Assembly: GCA_902591415.1 (NCBI GenBank)
Contig: CACJAU010000004.1
Location: 1-46,752 of the forward strand
DNA from: an uncultured Pelagibacteraceae bacterium
GTDB taxonomy: Bacteria > Pseudomonadota > Alphaproteobacteria > Pelagibacterales > Pelagibacteraceae
Reading direction: 5' to 3'
Length of the DNA stretch: 46,752 nt
Shown here: positions 1-6,720 of the stretch, in pieces
Layout: each line of letters starts with the position of its first letter
How positions within the stretch are numbered: position 1 is the first letter of the stretch
Translations under genes and position numbers: made by a program
The notes under the pieces: generated by a model
Database searches by the model: none
Told to the model about the DNA's origin: nothing
Seen by the model: the letters and a program-made list of their open reading frames with translations, nothing else

Positions 1-102
1 GGTATGGAGCAAAAACCTCAAAAATTTCTTCAAGTAGGTGATGAACTTCATTTAAAAGTCGACCATTTAGGTGAGCAAAACTATAAGATAATAGGAGACT
101 AA
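1..102 (+). CDS. FAH-family hydrolase, C-terminal end only
   Basis: The window opens inside this gene; only 33 codons and the stop are present. The visible tail contains KPQKFLQVGDELHLKV followed by GLGEQ-like HLGEQNYKI. This resembles the end of fumarylacetoacetate hydrolase family proteins, where a 'KPPKFLKPGD ... I.GLGEQ' segment closes the fold. These enzymes cleave or isomerise 2-oxo acids using a divalent metal; the catalytic residues lie outside the window, so the substrate cannot be named. The next start codon lies two bases after the stop, so the downstream genes are probably co-transcribed with it. The family call rests on a short segment. Confidence 0.6.
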   Translation, partial: GMEQKPQKFLQVGDELHLKVDHLGEQNYKIIGD

Positions 103-104
103 TA

Positions 105-215
105 ATGTCAAAGCGGTATAGCGGGAAAAGTTTTAAGGATTCTAGTGTGATGAAAAAAGCTAAACTTACTTTAAAACAAAAAAGAAAATTTAAAAGAGAG
201 AAAAAAAAGAAATAA
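105..215 (+). CDS. Tiny, highly basic hypothetical protein (36 aa)
   Basis: An ATG at 105 opens a 36-codon frame ending in TAA at 213-215. It sits two bases after the FAH stop, and its stop overlaps the next start as TAATG. The product begins MSKRYSGKSF and ends in a Lys/Arg tract (KRKFKREKKKK). About half of its residues are Lys or Arg and it has no hydrophobic segment, so it would be cytosolic and could bind nucleic acid or ribosomes. The tight fit between two genes supports it being translated, but I recognise no family. It could also be only a coupling ORF that carries ribosomes into the SRAP gene. Confidence 0.45.
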   Translation: MSKRYSGKSFKDSSVMKKAKLTLKQKRKFKREKKKK

Positions 216-841
216 TGTGCGGGCGTTATAAAATAACTAAACCAGTGACAAAAACTGTTGATCTAGTCAAAACAAATATTAAAGTGGAGGATGTAGATAA
301 TTATAACGCACACCCAACACAAAAGCTTCCAATTATAAAATCATATACTAACGGAAAGGCTTTAGAACTATCTGAATGGGGTTTGGTTCCAAGCTGGTCA
401 AAAAAACTAGATAAATTTTCTCCTCTTATAAATGCGAGAAAAGAGACACTTATGGAGAAAGTAACATTTAAAAATTTAATTCAAACTTCGAGATGTATTG
501 TTCCTGCAGATGGATACTATGAATGGAGAAGAGAAGATAAAAATAAAATTCCTTATTATTTTTCAAAAGATGATGATGAAATAATGTTTTTTGCAGCAAT
601 TCATCAAAACAATCAATTTTGTATTATTACAAGAGAAGCCACAGAAAAAATAAGTACTATTCATCATAGAGAGCCTTTGATAATAAACAAAAGTCAGATC
701 AATAATTACTTAAATGTAAAAAAAGATGCCATGGAAATATTGAATTCAATCAAACCTCCAGAATTAAAATTTCATGAAATTTCAAAAGATGTAAATAATC
801 CAATAAATAACGACCCCGCTTTAATTCAACCTTTAAACTAA
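215..841 (+). CDS. SRAP-domain protein (YedK/HMCES family)
   Basis: SRAP (SOS response-associated peptidase) proteins cross-link covalently to abasic sites in single-stranded DNA and shield them from cleavage. The 208 residues match the family length. The protein starts MCGRY, so the catalytic Cys becomes N-terminal once Met is removed. The family blocks NARKETL (about residue 66) and CIVPADGYYEWR (about 87-98) are present. The usual H-x-R-M-P segment near residue 142 appears as HHREPLII, with Glu in place of Met. The start overlaps the stop of the small basic ORF, and the stop abuts the following dioxygenase gene, indicating one transcript. No LexA-type operator was recognised. Confidence 0.9.
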   Translation: MCGRYKITKPVTKTVDLVKTNIKVEDVDNYNAHPTQKLPIIKSYTNGKALELSEWGLVPSWSKKLDKFSPLINARKETLMEKVTFKNLIQTSRCIVPADGYYEWRREDKNKIPYYFSKDDDEIMFFAAIHQNNQFCIITREATEKISTIHHREPLIINKSQINNYLNVKKDAMEILNSIKPPELKFHEISKDVNNPINNDPALIQPLN

Positions 842-1651
842 ATGAATTTATCTATCACACCAGGAAAAAATAATGTTGGGGCTTATATCAACAACATTAA
901 TTTAAAATCCTTAGATCAAAATCAAGCAAAAGAAATAAAAAAAATTTTAAACCAATACGGAGTAATATTTATAAAAAAACAAGATCTTGATCCTGAAACT
1001 TATCAAAATTTTGCAAAAACTATTGGTCAACCGGTAGTGTATCCAAGACTTAAAGGCTTAGATGAGAAATTTCCATTTATAAATGTAATCGAGAGAAAGC
1101 CTGATGATAAAAATTTAAGTTTCGGTTCGAGCTGGCTTCATCAAGATACAAGTTATTTAGCTGATGATAGACCAAGATATACAATGTTAATGGGTAAAGA
1201 GATACCAGTTGGCCAAGGAAATACTATATTCTCATCTGGTTTTAATGCTTACGACAAGTTGCCAAAAGACATTAAAGAAAAAATTAAAGACGCTACTGGA
1301 ATCTTTTCGTCAGCAGGTCCAATAGCAGTAACAAGACTTGAACGAGAAAAAGAAATGGGCATAAAATCTTCAGAAAGTATGAATGCTGAACATCCAATAG
1401 TTATTACCGTAGATGGAAAGAAAACTCTTTATGTTTCTCCAGGACATTTAATGAAGATTAAAAATGTTAGAGAGGAAGAAGCTGAATATTTAAAAAATTA
1501 TTTAATAGACCACGTAAACAAAGAAGAGTTTATATTTTCATATGAGTGGAATAAAGGTGATATCTGTCTTTGGGATAATTTAAGTGTTCTGCATATGGCT
1601 AGTGAAATAAGGAACTGCAGAAGAGTAATGCATAGAATAACGATTAAATAA
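842..1651 (+). CDS. TauD/TfdA-family Fe(II)/2-oxoglutarate dioxygenase
   Basis: This is a cytosolic dioxygenase of the TauD/TfdA type, which oxidises a small molecule using Fe(II), O2 and 2-oxoglutarate. At 269 residues it has the family length. The iron-binding facial triad is visible as His100-x-Asp102 (LHQDTSY) and a distal His251 (SVLHMAS). Arg261 or Arg265, in the RRVMHR segment, is placed to bind the 2-oxoglutarate carboxylate. Family members act on taurine, 2,4-D, carnitine precursors or other carboxylates; nothing here fixes the substrate. The ATG follows the SRAP stop with no gap, and the gene ends tail to tail against purK with no spacer. Confidence 0.88.
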   Translation: MNLSITPGKNNVGAYINNINLKSLDQNQAKEIKKILNQYGVIFIKKQDLDPETYQNFAKTIGQPVVYPRLKGLDEKFPFINVIERKPDDKNLSFGSSWLHQDTSYLADDRPRYTMLMGKEIPVGQGNTIFSSGFNAYDKLPKDIKEKIKDATGIFSSAGPIAVTRLEREKEMGIKSSESMNAEHPIVITVDGKKTLYVSPGHLMKIKNVREEEAEYLKNYLIDHVNKEEFIFSYEWNKGDICLWDNLSVLHMASEIRNCRRVMHRITIK

Positions 1652-2695
1652 TTATTTTTTTAAAACTGTAAGATGTCCCATTTTTCTTTTATCTTTAATA
1701 GTTTTTTTTCCATAATCATAAAAAAATTCGTTTTTACTAAATATTTTCGATCTGTAAGTCTCAATGTCTTGTCCTAGAATATTAAACATTTCAGCGTTAG
1801 AAATTTTTTCTACTTTTTCTGAACCTAAATCACATACTGCTCTCACATGATTTTCAAATTGACTGATGTTAAAGGCGTTTATTGTTAAGTGACCTGAATT
1901 ATGAACCCTGGGAGCAATTTCATTTACTAACAAATTATCATCTTTGTCGATAAAATACTCAACACACATCGTGCCAACGTAATCCAATTTTTCAGAAATA
2001 AGTTTTGCGTTATTCTGTGCTTTTTTAAAAATTTCTTTATTAATATCTGCAGGGATTTTTGAATGATTAAGAATTTGGTTTTTATGAATATTTTCTATGG
2101 GCTCATAAATATAAGTTTCACCATTCAGGTATCTTGTGATTACAACTGATATCTCTCTTTTTAAGTTTACCCTCTTTTCTAAAATATAGTCAGCAGTGAA
2201 ACACCAATTTTTTTTTACATCATCAAGAGAATTTAAAACAAATTGTCCGTGCCCATCATAACCAAGTGTGTTTGACTTTAAAATTCCAGGTAATAAGTTT
2301 TTATTCTTTTCAATATCTCCAGCTTTTTTAATAAACGCCCAATCTGTTGTTTTGATACCTAAATCATTGACAAATTTTTTTTCTAATTTTCTATTCTGAA
2401 TTATTTTATTTATCTCAGGTTTAGGGAAGACTTTTTTTTTTAATTCTATTTTTTTTAAAATATCTATCGGTATATTTTCAAATTCAAAGGTTACGATATT
2501 GACTTTTTCAATAAAATTTTTAATTTTATTTTCATCGTTATATTTTGAATAAATAAACTCGTTAGAATAATTTTGTGCAGGGCCTTGTTCGTCATCAGAT
2601 ATAACTACTGTTTTTACACTTAGTTTTTTGGCTGCTTGGCAAAGTAGTGAGCCTAATTGACCTGAGCCTATAATCCCTAAAGTGATGTCAGACAT
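1652..2695 (-). CDS. purK: N5-carboxyaminoimidazole ribonucleotide synthase
   Basis: PurK carboxylates AIR with ATP and bicarbonate to give N5-CAIR in de novo purine synthesis. The 347-aa protein has the ATP-grasp layout. It shows an N-terminal GIIGSGQLGSLLCQAA nucleotide-type segment, a central LKSNTLGYDGHGQ loop, and the metal-binding VNEIAPRVHNSGHLT segment, which is highly characteristic of PurK. It starts at an ATG three bases after the purE stop, so purE and purK form an operon in the usual order. Many alphaproteobacterial PurK proteins are a little longer (about 355-380 aa), but no conserved block is missing. Confidence 0.95.
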   Translation of the reverse strand: MSDITLGIIGSGQLGSLLCQAAKKLSVKTVVISDDEQGPAQNYSNEFIYSKYNDENKIKNFIEKVNIVTFEFENIPIDILKKIELKKKVFPKPEINKIIQNRKLEKKFVNDLGIKTTDWAFIKKAGDIEKNKNLLPGILKSNTLGYDGHGQFVLNSLDDVKKNWCFTADYILEKRVNLKREISVVITRYLNGETYIYEPIENIHKNQILNHSKIPADINKEIFKKAQNNAKLISEKLDYVGTMCVEYFIDKDDNLLVNEIAPRVHNSGHLTINAFNISQFENHVRAVCDLGSEKVEKISNAEMFNILGQDIETYRSKIFSKNEFFYDYGKKTIKDKRKMGHLTVLKK

Positions 2696-2698
2696 TTG

Positions 2699-3187
2699 TT
2701 ATTTAGGTTTTTTTTTAATAGATTGAGTTTGGAGTCTCCTCCATTTCTCTAAATTTGATTTTACTTTTGTATCAAAGTTGCCAATTATTGAAGCAGCAAG
2801 AATACCTGCATTAAAAGCGCCATCGATTGCAAGACAACCTACGGGAACACCTTTCGGCATTTGTGCCATTGATAGTAGGCTATCAAGACCTTTTATTTTT
2901 TTAGTTTCCATAGGAACACCTAATACCGGTAAAGTAGTTAAAGACGCGACCATGCCTGCTAAATGTGCAGCTCCACCTGCTCCTGCTACAATTACACCGA
3001 AACCATTTTTTTGGGCTGTTTCTGCAAAATGAAACATTCTCTTAGGTGTCCTATGAGCGCTCACAATAAAAACTTGATATTTGATTTTTAAGATTTTAAG
3101 AATTTTTTCACAATCTTTCATTACGGAATAGTCGGATTGCGATCCCATAATAATAGCTACTTTAGAATTTTTTTTCTTACTTTTCAC
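2699..3187 (-). CDS. purE: N5-carboxyaminoimidazole ribonucleotide mutase
   Basis: PurE moves the carboxylate of N5-CAIR to carbon, giving CAIR, the step after PurK. The 162-aa class I protein shows MGSQSDYSVMKDC, SAHRTPKRM and GAGGAAHLAGMVAS, the residues that bind substrate phosphate and carry the active-site His. The reading frame begins at a GTG (3187-3185). There is no clear Shine-Dalgarno upstream, and the first Met codon inside falls within the conserved core, so GTG is the likely start. Upstream on the same strand lies a structured region ending in a terminator-like hairpin, so expression may depend on read-through or on a second promoter close to the gene. Confidence 0.95.
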   Translation of the reverse strand: MKSKKKNSKVAIIMGSQSDYSVMKDCEKILKILKIKYQVFIVSAHRTPKRMFHFAETAQKNGFGVIVAGAGGAAHLAGMVASLTTLPVLGVPMETKKIKGLDSLLSMAQMPKGVPVGCLAIDGAFNAGILAASIIGNFDTKVKSNLEKWRRLQTQSIKKKPK

Positions 3188-3212
3188 AGATTAGTTTAAC
3201 AATTTTAGTTAT

Positions 3213-3242
3213 AAAAACAATGGCTTTGCAAGTTAGGCCATT
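3213..3242 (-). terminator. Rho-independent terminator-like hairpin upstream of purE
   Basis: Read on the minus strand, AATGGC pairs with GCCATT around a 12-base loop and is followed at once by GTTTTT. This is a six-base-pair stem plus U-tract, the form of an intrinsic terminator. It sits between the ybgC end and the purE start, both on the minus strand. It would either end a short RNA transcribed from upstream or attenuate purEK. The plus-strand side has no U-tract after the hairpin. Confidence 0.5.
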
Positions 3243-3325
3243 AATTTCAGGAAGAAAGGCGATTAAGCTCTTACTCTAAAAAGTAAAGCTTTTGGCGAGT
3301 TTTGGAGCTCGAAAAGAGAAATTTT
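3213..3325 (-). ncRNA. Candidate structured small RNA or purE leader
   Basis: This lies in the only gap in the window over 300 bases without a gene (3188-3488). A nested structure is visible: an outer AATTTC/GAAATT pairing (3318-3323 with 3243-3248), and an inner ten-pair hairpin with one bulge, AAGCTTTACT against AGTAAGAGCTT (3265-3275 with 3282-3291). The terminator-like hairpin then closes the minus-strand transcript. 6S RNA genes are reported next to purE or purK in cyanobacteria and some proteobacteria, so 6S is one candidate. At about 110 bases it is short for 6S (160-200), and I could not match 6S sequence signatures. The strand is inferred from the U-tract. Bases 3326-3488 are AT-rich and show nothing else I can name. 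Confidence 0.33.
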
Positions 3326-3488
3326 TTTAAATTTTTTTACAGAATTTTTGTTTTTAACTTTTTTGAATTGTTTTAATTTCATATGCCCTTTTTAATTTAA
3401 ATTTCCGATATTCAGTAATGCTAATTTTGCAAACTTGAGTTGTTTTATTTGTGAATTTTGGCGAAGGTATGTCGTCTATTCGTCAAAT

Positions 3489-3884
3489 TTATATTTTTTC
3501 TAATAATTCTTTTGAAATTTTAGTTATAGACCCATTTTTGTCAATTACAGCTAATTCAACCTCAGCTGTGACCAAAATCTTTTCTCCACATACAACTTCT
3601 TGTTTAAGATTTAATCTAACAGGTGTTTTTTTTAAAATATATGTTCGAACCACTAAACTATCCTCAAATTTAGCGGGCTTATGATACTTAATGTTACATT
3701 CTCTCACTACAAATATAATATTAAATTCACTACTAAGTTGAGCATGATTTAATCCTAGATGGTCATAAATCATCTCTGTTCTTGCTCTTTCAATAAAGTG
3801 AAGATATTTCGCATAATATACTATTCCACCTGCGTCTGTGTCCTCATAATATACTTTAGTTTTATAAGTGTGAAATTTTGACAT
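3489..3884 (-). CDS. ybgC: YbgC-type acyl-CoA thioesterase (4HBT hot-dog fold)
   Basis: This 131-aa hot-dog thioesterase would hydrolyse short-chain or acyl-ACP/CoA thioesters. YbgC belongs to the tol-pal neighbourhood in many proteobacteria. The diagnostic N-terminal stretch VYYEDTDAGGIVYYAKYL, with the catalytic Asp in the DTD segment near residue 17, is followed by FIERARTEM, a very close match to YbgC. No tolQ, tolR or pal follows; the next minus-strand gene is purE, about 300 bases away, so it is detached from its usual operon. The ATG at 3884 leaves a 106-base divergent spacer to the lipoprotein gene. Confidence 0.88.
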   Translation of the reverse strand: MSKFHTYKTKVYYEDTDAGGIVYYAKYLHFIERARTEMIYDHLGLNHAQLSSEFNIIFVVRECNIKYHKPAKFEDSLVVRTYILKKTPVRLNLKQEVVCGEKILVTAEVELAVIDKNGSITKISKELLEKI

Positions 3885-3990
3885 ACTAAAGCTTATTCCT
3901 AAAAAGAAAAATTTTCAACAAAGTTAGAAATTCTTTTTTTAGTCTAATTTATGCCAATCAAAGCGCAGAATTTAAAATTAACTTTTAATT

Positions 3991-4194
3991 ATGAAAATAT
4001 TAACTATTTTAACTTTATTAATTTTATTGACGAACTGTGCAGGTAGCAACATGTCAAAAGTGAAAATTGGAAAACGTTGTACAGTTGCAGATAATAATCA
4101 ATTACAAGAGTCGTCTTATGTTTGGTTAGTAAGTCAAGATGCGTTAAAAGACTTTGACAAAAGAATTAATAAATTAAATTGTTTAGACGGCTAA
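3991..4194 (+). CDS. Small predicted lipoprotein (67 aa)
   Basis: Residues 1-15 form a short basic and hydrophobic signal sequence ending in LLTNC, a lipobox with the modifiable Cys at 16. The mature part is only about 50 residues, hydrophilic, with two further Cys (residues 31 and 64 by count) that could form a disulfide in the periplasm. I recognise no domain. It faces ybgC divergently and is followed by a small membrane protein after 46 bases. The lipobox is clear; the function is unknown. Confidence 0.7.
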   Translation: MKILTILTLLILLTNCAGSNMSKVKIGKRCTVADNNQLQESSYVWLVSQDALKDFDKRINKLNCLDG

Positions 4195-4223
4195 ATAATT
4201 ATTTCAAATTAATAATTTTATGG

Positions 4224-4253
4224 TAATAAGGGGTATGAGTATGCCCCTTATTA
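4224..4253 (+). promoter_or_regulatory. Perfect 10-bp hairpin over the ribosome-binding site of the next ORF
   Basis: TAATAAGGGG (4224-4233) pairs perfectly with CCCCTTATTA (4244-4253) around a ten-base loop. The AAGGGG that would serve as ribosome-binding site is in the left arm, and both in-frame ATGs (4235, 4241) fall in the loop or at its edge. When folded, it would block initiation of the membrane protein. It could instead act as a terminator for the lipoprotein gene, but the T-rich tract after it is weak. Confidence 0.45.
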
Positions 4254-4405
4254 TCTCTTGTTTCGTAATCATTTTAATATTAATTGTTCTACCTTTAGTA
4301 ATCTCATTTAAGGCAGAGAGGAAAAATGATGAACATAAAAGTGAATGGGATAAAATAAGGGAATATGGTAATAAAATTAATAACAAAACAAGAAAAAAAA
4401 ATTAA
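4241..4405 (+). CDS. Small single-span membrane protein (about 54 aa)
   Basis: The frame opens at ATG 4220, with further in-frame ATGs at 4235 and 4241. I chose 4241 because AAGGGG at 4228-4233 lies seven bases before it, the best spacing. The product has one strongly hydrophobic segment (IISCFVIILILIVLPLVIS) followed by a charged tail rich in Lys, Glu and Asn. It would be anchored in the inner membrane with the tail on one side. The antisense frame over the same bases (4204-4386) is also hydrophobic, but lacks this helix-then-charged-tail layout. No family recognised. Eight bases separate it from the metallo-hydrolase gene, so they may be co-transcribed. Confidence 0.5.
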   Translation: MPLIISCFVIILILIVLPLVISFKAERKNDEHKSEWDKIREYGNKINNKTRKKN

Positions 4406-4413
4406 TAGGATAA

Positions 4414-5466
4414 ATGAGAAAATTCTCCTCATTTCTATTAGTTTTTCTTTTTTTTAATTTTGAACTTATCACAATGGAAAAACCTCCTTATCATCATCTT
4501 CCAAATGGAACTTTTAGAAATCCTGAAGGATCGCCTGAAAGAGACCCAAATATAAAATGGTCTTATAAAATTTTTAATGAGGAAAGAAAAAAAATTAAGA
4601 TTGAGGTGCCTAACGATCATGTAGTACCCAAAACAAAAGTTTTAAATGATATTAAAAATTATCAAAACGATAATTACATTGCTTGGATTGGGCACGCTAC
4701 ATTCATTATAAAGTTGGGAAATACAACAATAATTACAGATCCTGTTTTTTCAAAAAATACTGGCCCATTAATTTTTGGACCTAAAAGATATATCCCTCCT
4801 GCATTAGACCTTAATGAAATCCCTCAAATTGATTTATTTCTTTTAACTCACAATCATTATGATCATCAAGATATGTCTACTATAAGAAACTTTCCTTATA
4901 AAAATTCGAAAGTAATTGTACCACTTAAACTTGGAAAATATTTTAAAAATTACAAAGATGTAAATGAACTTGACTGGTATCAAGAAATTAAGATTAACAA
5001 AAATATTAAAATAACTTTACTTCCAGCTGTTCATTGGTCAAGGAGAGGCTTATGGGACACTAACAAAACATTATGGGGAAATTTTTTAATAGAATATGAC
5101 GGTAAAAAAATTTTATTTGCCTGTGATACAGGGTATGGAAACATTTATAAAGATCTTGGAAAAAAATTTGGTCCTATTGATTTAACATTTATTAATATTG
5201 GCGCTTATAATTTTTACCCTATAATGCCAGTTAAAGACAAATCAGTTTATCATACTAATCCGGAGGAAGCCTTACAAATTTCGAAAGATCTAAAAAGTAA
5301 GAAAGTAATAGGAATGCATTGGGGGACTGTAGTTTTATCTTTAGAACCTATAATGGAACCTCGAAAAAGATTCAAAGAAGGAGCGGCAAAATTTGGTTTC
5401 GGGAAAGATGATGCAATTATTTTTAAAATTGGTGAAGTTAAAAAATTAAATCAAATAATTAACTAA
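4414..5466 (+). CDS. Metallo-beta-lactamase-fold hydrolase (NAPE-PLD/UlaG type), exported
   Basis: The first ~20 residues are a Lys/Arg start plus a Phe/Leu-rich core, consistent with a signal peptide or membrane anchor. The rest is the long NAPE-PLD-like variant of the metallo-beta-lactamase fold: IGHATFIIKLGNTTIITDPV, the metal-binding LTHNHYDHQD, AVHWSRRGLWDTNKTLWGNF, FACDTGYG and a late GMHWGT. These supply the His/Asp ligands for two metal ions. Relatives hydrolyse phosphodiester bonds in N-acyl-phosphatidylethanolamine or act on other phosphodiesters and lactones. An outward-facing lipid role is possible but unproven. The start has AGGA five bases before ATG. The 3' end overlaps the opposite gene by eight bases. 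Confidence 0.85.
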   Translation: MRKFSSFLLVFLFFNFELITMEKPPYHHLPNGTFRNPEGSPERDPNIKWSYKIFNEERKKIKIEVPNDHVVPKTKVLNDIKNYQNDNYIAWIGHATFIIKLGNTTIITDPVFSKNTGPLIFGPKRYIPPALDLNEIPQIDLFLLTHNHYDHQDMSTIRNFPYKNSKVIVPLKLGKYFKNYKDVNELDWYQEIKINKNIKITLLPAVHWSRRGLWDTNKTLWGNFLIEYDGKKILFACDTGYGNIYKDLGKKFGPIDLTFINIGAYNFYPIMPVKDKSVYHTNPEEALQISKDLKSKKVIGMHWGTVVLSLEPIMEPRKRFKEGAAKFGFGKDDAIIFKIGEVKKLNQIIN

Positions 5467-6694
5467 CTTTTCTTTTATTTCTCTCACTATCTAGCAACTT
5501 CGTTAAGGCATCAACCATTACATCTGAAGCTTTAAATATTTCATTAGGTTGAAATTCGTGTGTTAAGTGATTTTCAGGATCGGTTTTATCTTCAATTATA
5601 ATCCCTTCATCAGGAGAATTATTTTTAATATAAATTAAAATTAACCAATCGGCCTCTATTGCGTCGTCCCATTTTATATAAATTTCACCCGTTTCAAATC
5701 TTTTGTCTATACATCTAATTATACTTAAATATTTTGGGATGTACTTTTTATTTAGTTGAAAACATAAACTGTGGGCTGATCTGTAAAAACTTTCTAAAGC
5801 GTATTCAATCTTTTCTCTTTCTTCGTTATATATTCTCTCTTTTTCTAATAATGTTGCTTTATCATCAGTCTCTTCTACTTTGATGCCTAAACTTGCAACT
5901 CTTTCACGTATTGCTTCATTTATTTTTTGCTCCCTGATTAACTTGTATTTTTCTTTGATTTTATCAATACGTTGTTGAACTTCTTCGTAAGATTCTCTTT
6001 GTTGACTTAAAACATATTTTTCAAGGTTTTTAATTTCTAATTCTTCTCTTTTTCTAAAAAGATCGATTTTTTTCTCTAATTTAATTTGTTCTAAAAATTG
6101 CCTCTGTTTTTCTGCTCGTTCCTTTCTAAGTTCAGCTTGCTCTAATTTAATAAATTTTTGTAAATCTAGTTTTCTTTCTTTTTCTAATTTCTGTTCTTCT
6201 TTGAGTTCATTTCTTTTTGCTTCTAAAGCTAGTTTTTCTTGACCTAATAATCGTCTCTGAGCATCTCTCTTTTCTTGCTCCATAAGCTTTAATTTTAATT
6301 TTTTTTGTTTTTCTCTCTCTTCCAAGATAATCCTTTTTATTCCTGAAACTTTATTGGAAATCCCTTTAAAAAAAGTCTGTAAGGTTTGATCTAAATTTAT
6401 ATTAAATCTAAATATAGATTTAACTTTGTCATTCAGTCGTAATAAGTTTGATACTATGGCTCTAACTTTTTTTGTGTTTTTTTTTGGTGTCTTTAATTTA
6501 AAATTTTTCTTTAATCTTTCTTTTGCTTTACGCTTTGTTCTTTTATTTCTCTTCTTTATTTGCCTTTTTGATTTTGTCCTTTTTTGAGTTTTATTATTTT
6601 TTATTTTTTTTCTTTTATTTTTAGCTCTTCGAAGTAAGAATTTTTTTGATTTTTTTTTCTTAACCTTGATAGGTTTTTTTTTCTTCTTTTTCAT
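5459..6694 (-). CDS. Lysine-rich coiled-coil protein of unknown function
   Basis: I took the ATG at 6694 as start (411 aa) rather than the TTG four codons upstream. There are three regions. Residues ~1-80 are extremely basic, with runs of Lys and Arg and few other residues. Residues ~90-300 form a long Glu/Lys/Arg/Gln/Leu heptad-like coiled coil. The last ~110 residues look like a folded alpha/beta domain (IYIKWDDAIEADWLILIYIK, then EFQPNEIFKASDVMVDAL). The basic head could bind DNA, RNA or lipid headgroups. It starts 26 bases after the cfa stop on the same strand and is probably co-transcribed with it. No family recognised. Confidence 0.7.
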   Translation of the reverse strand: MKKKKKKPIKVKKKKSKKFLLRRAKNKRKKIKNNKTQKRTKSKRQIKKRNKRTKRKAKERLKKNFKLKTPKKNTKKVRAIVSNLLRLNDKVKSIFRFNINLDQTLQTFFKGISNKVSGIKRIILEEREKQKKLKLKLMEQEKRDAQRRLLGQEKLALEAKRNELKEEQKLEKERKLDLQKFIKLEQAELRKERAEKQRQFLEQIKLEKKIDLFRKREELEIKNLEKYVLSQQRESYEEVQQRIDKIKEKYKLIREQKINEAIRERVASLGIKVEETDDKATLLEKERIYNEEREKIEYALESFYRSAHSLCFQLNKKYIPKYLSIIRCIDKRFETGEIYIKWDDAIEADWLILIYIKNNSPDEGIIIEDKTDPENHLTHEFQPNEIFKASDVMVDALTKLLDSERNKRKVS

Positions 6695-6720
6695 ATAGGC
6701 TATCAATTAAATAGCACTTT

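Noticed and set aside
2778-3032. 84-codon plus-strand frame across purE
   Set aside because: It is antisense to the conserved core of purE, has no recognisable domain, and its composition is the mirror of a Gly/Ala-rich segment.
4204-4386. 60-codon minus-strand hydrophobic frame opposite the small membrane protein
   Set aside because: The plus-strand frame has a ribosome-binding site and a helix-plus-charged-tail layout; the antisense frame has neither and is probably a mirror of the hydrophobic codons.
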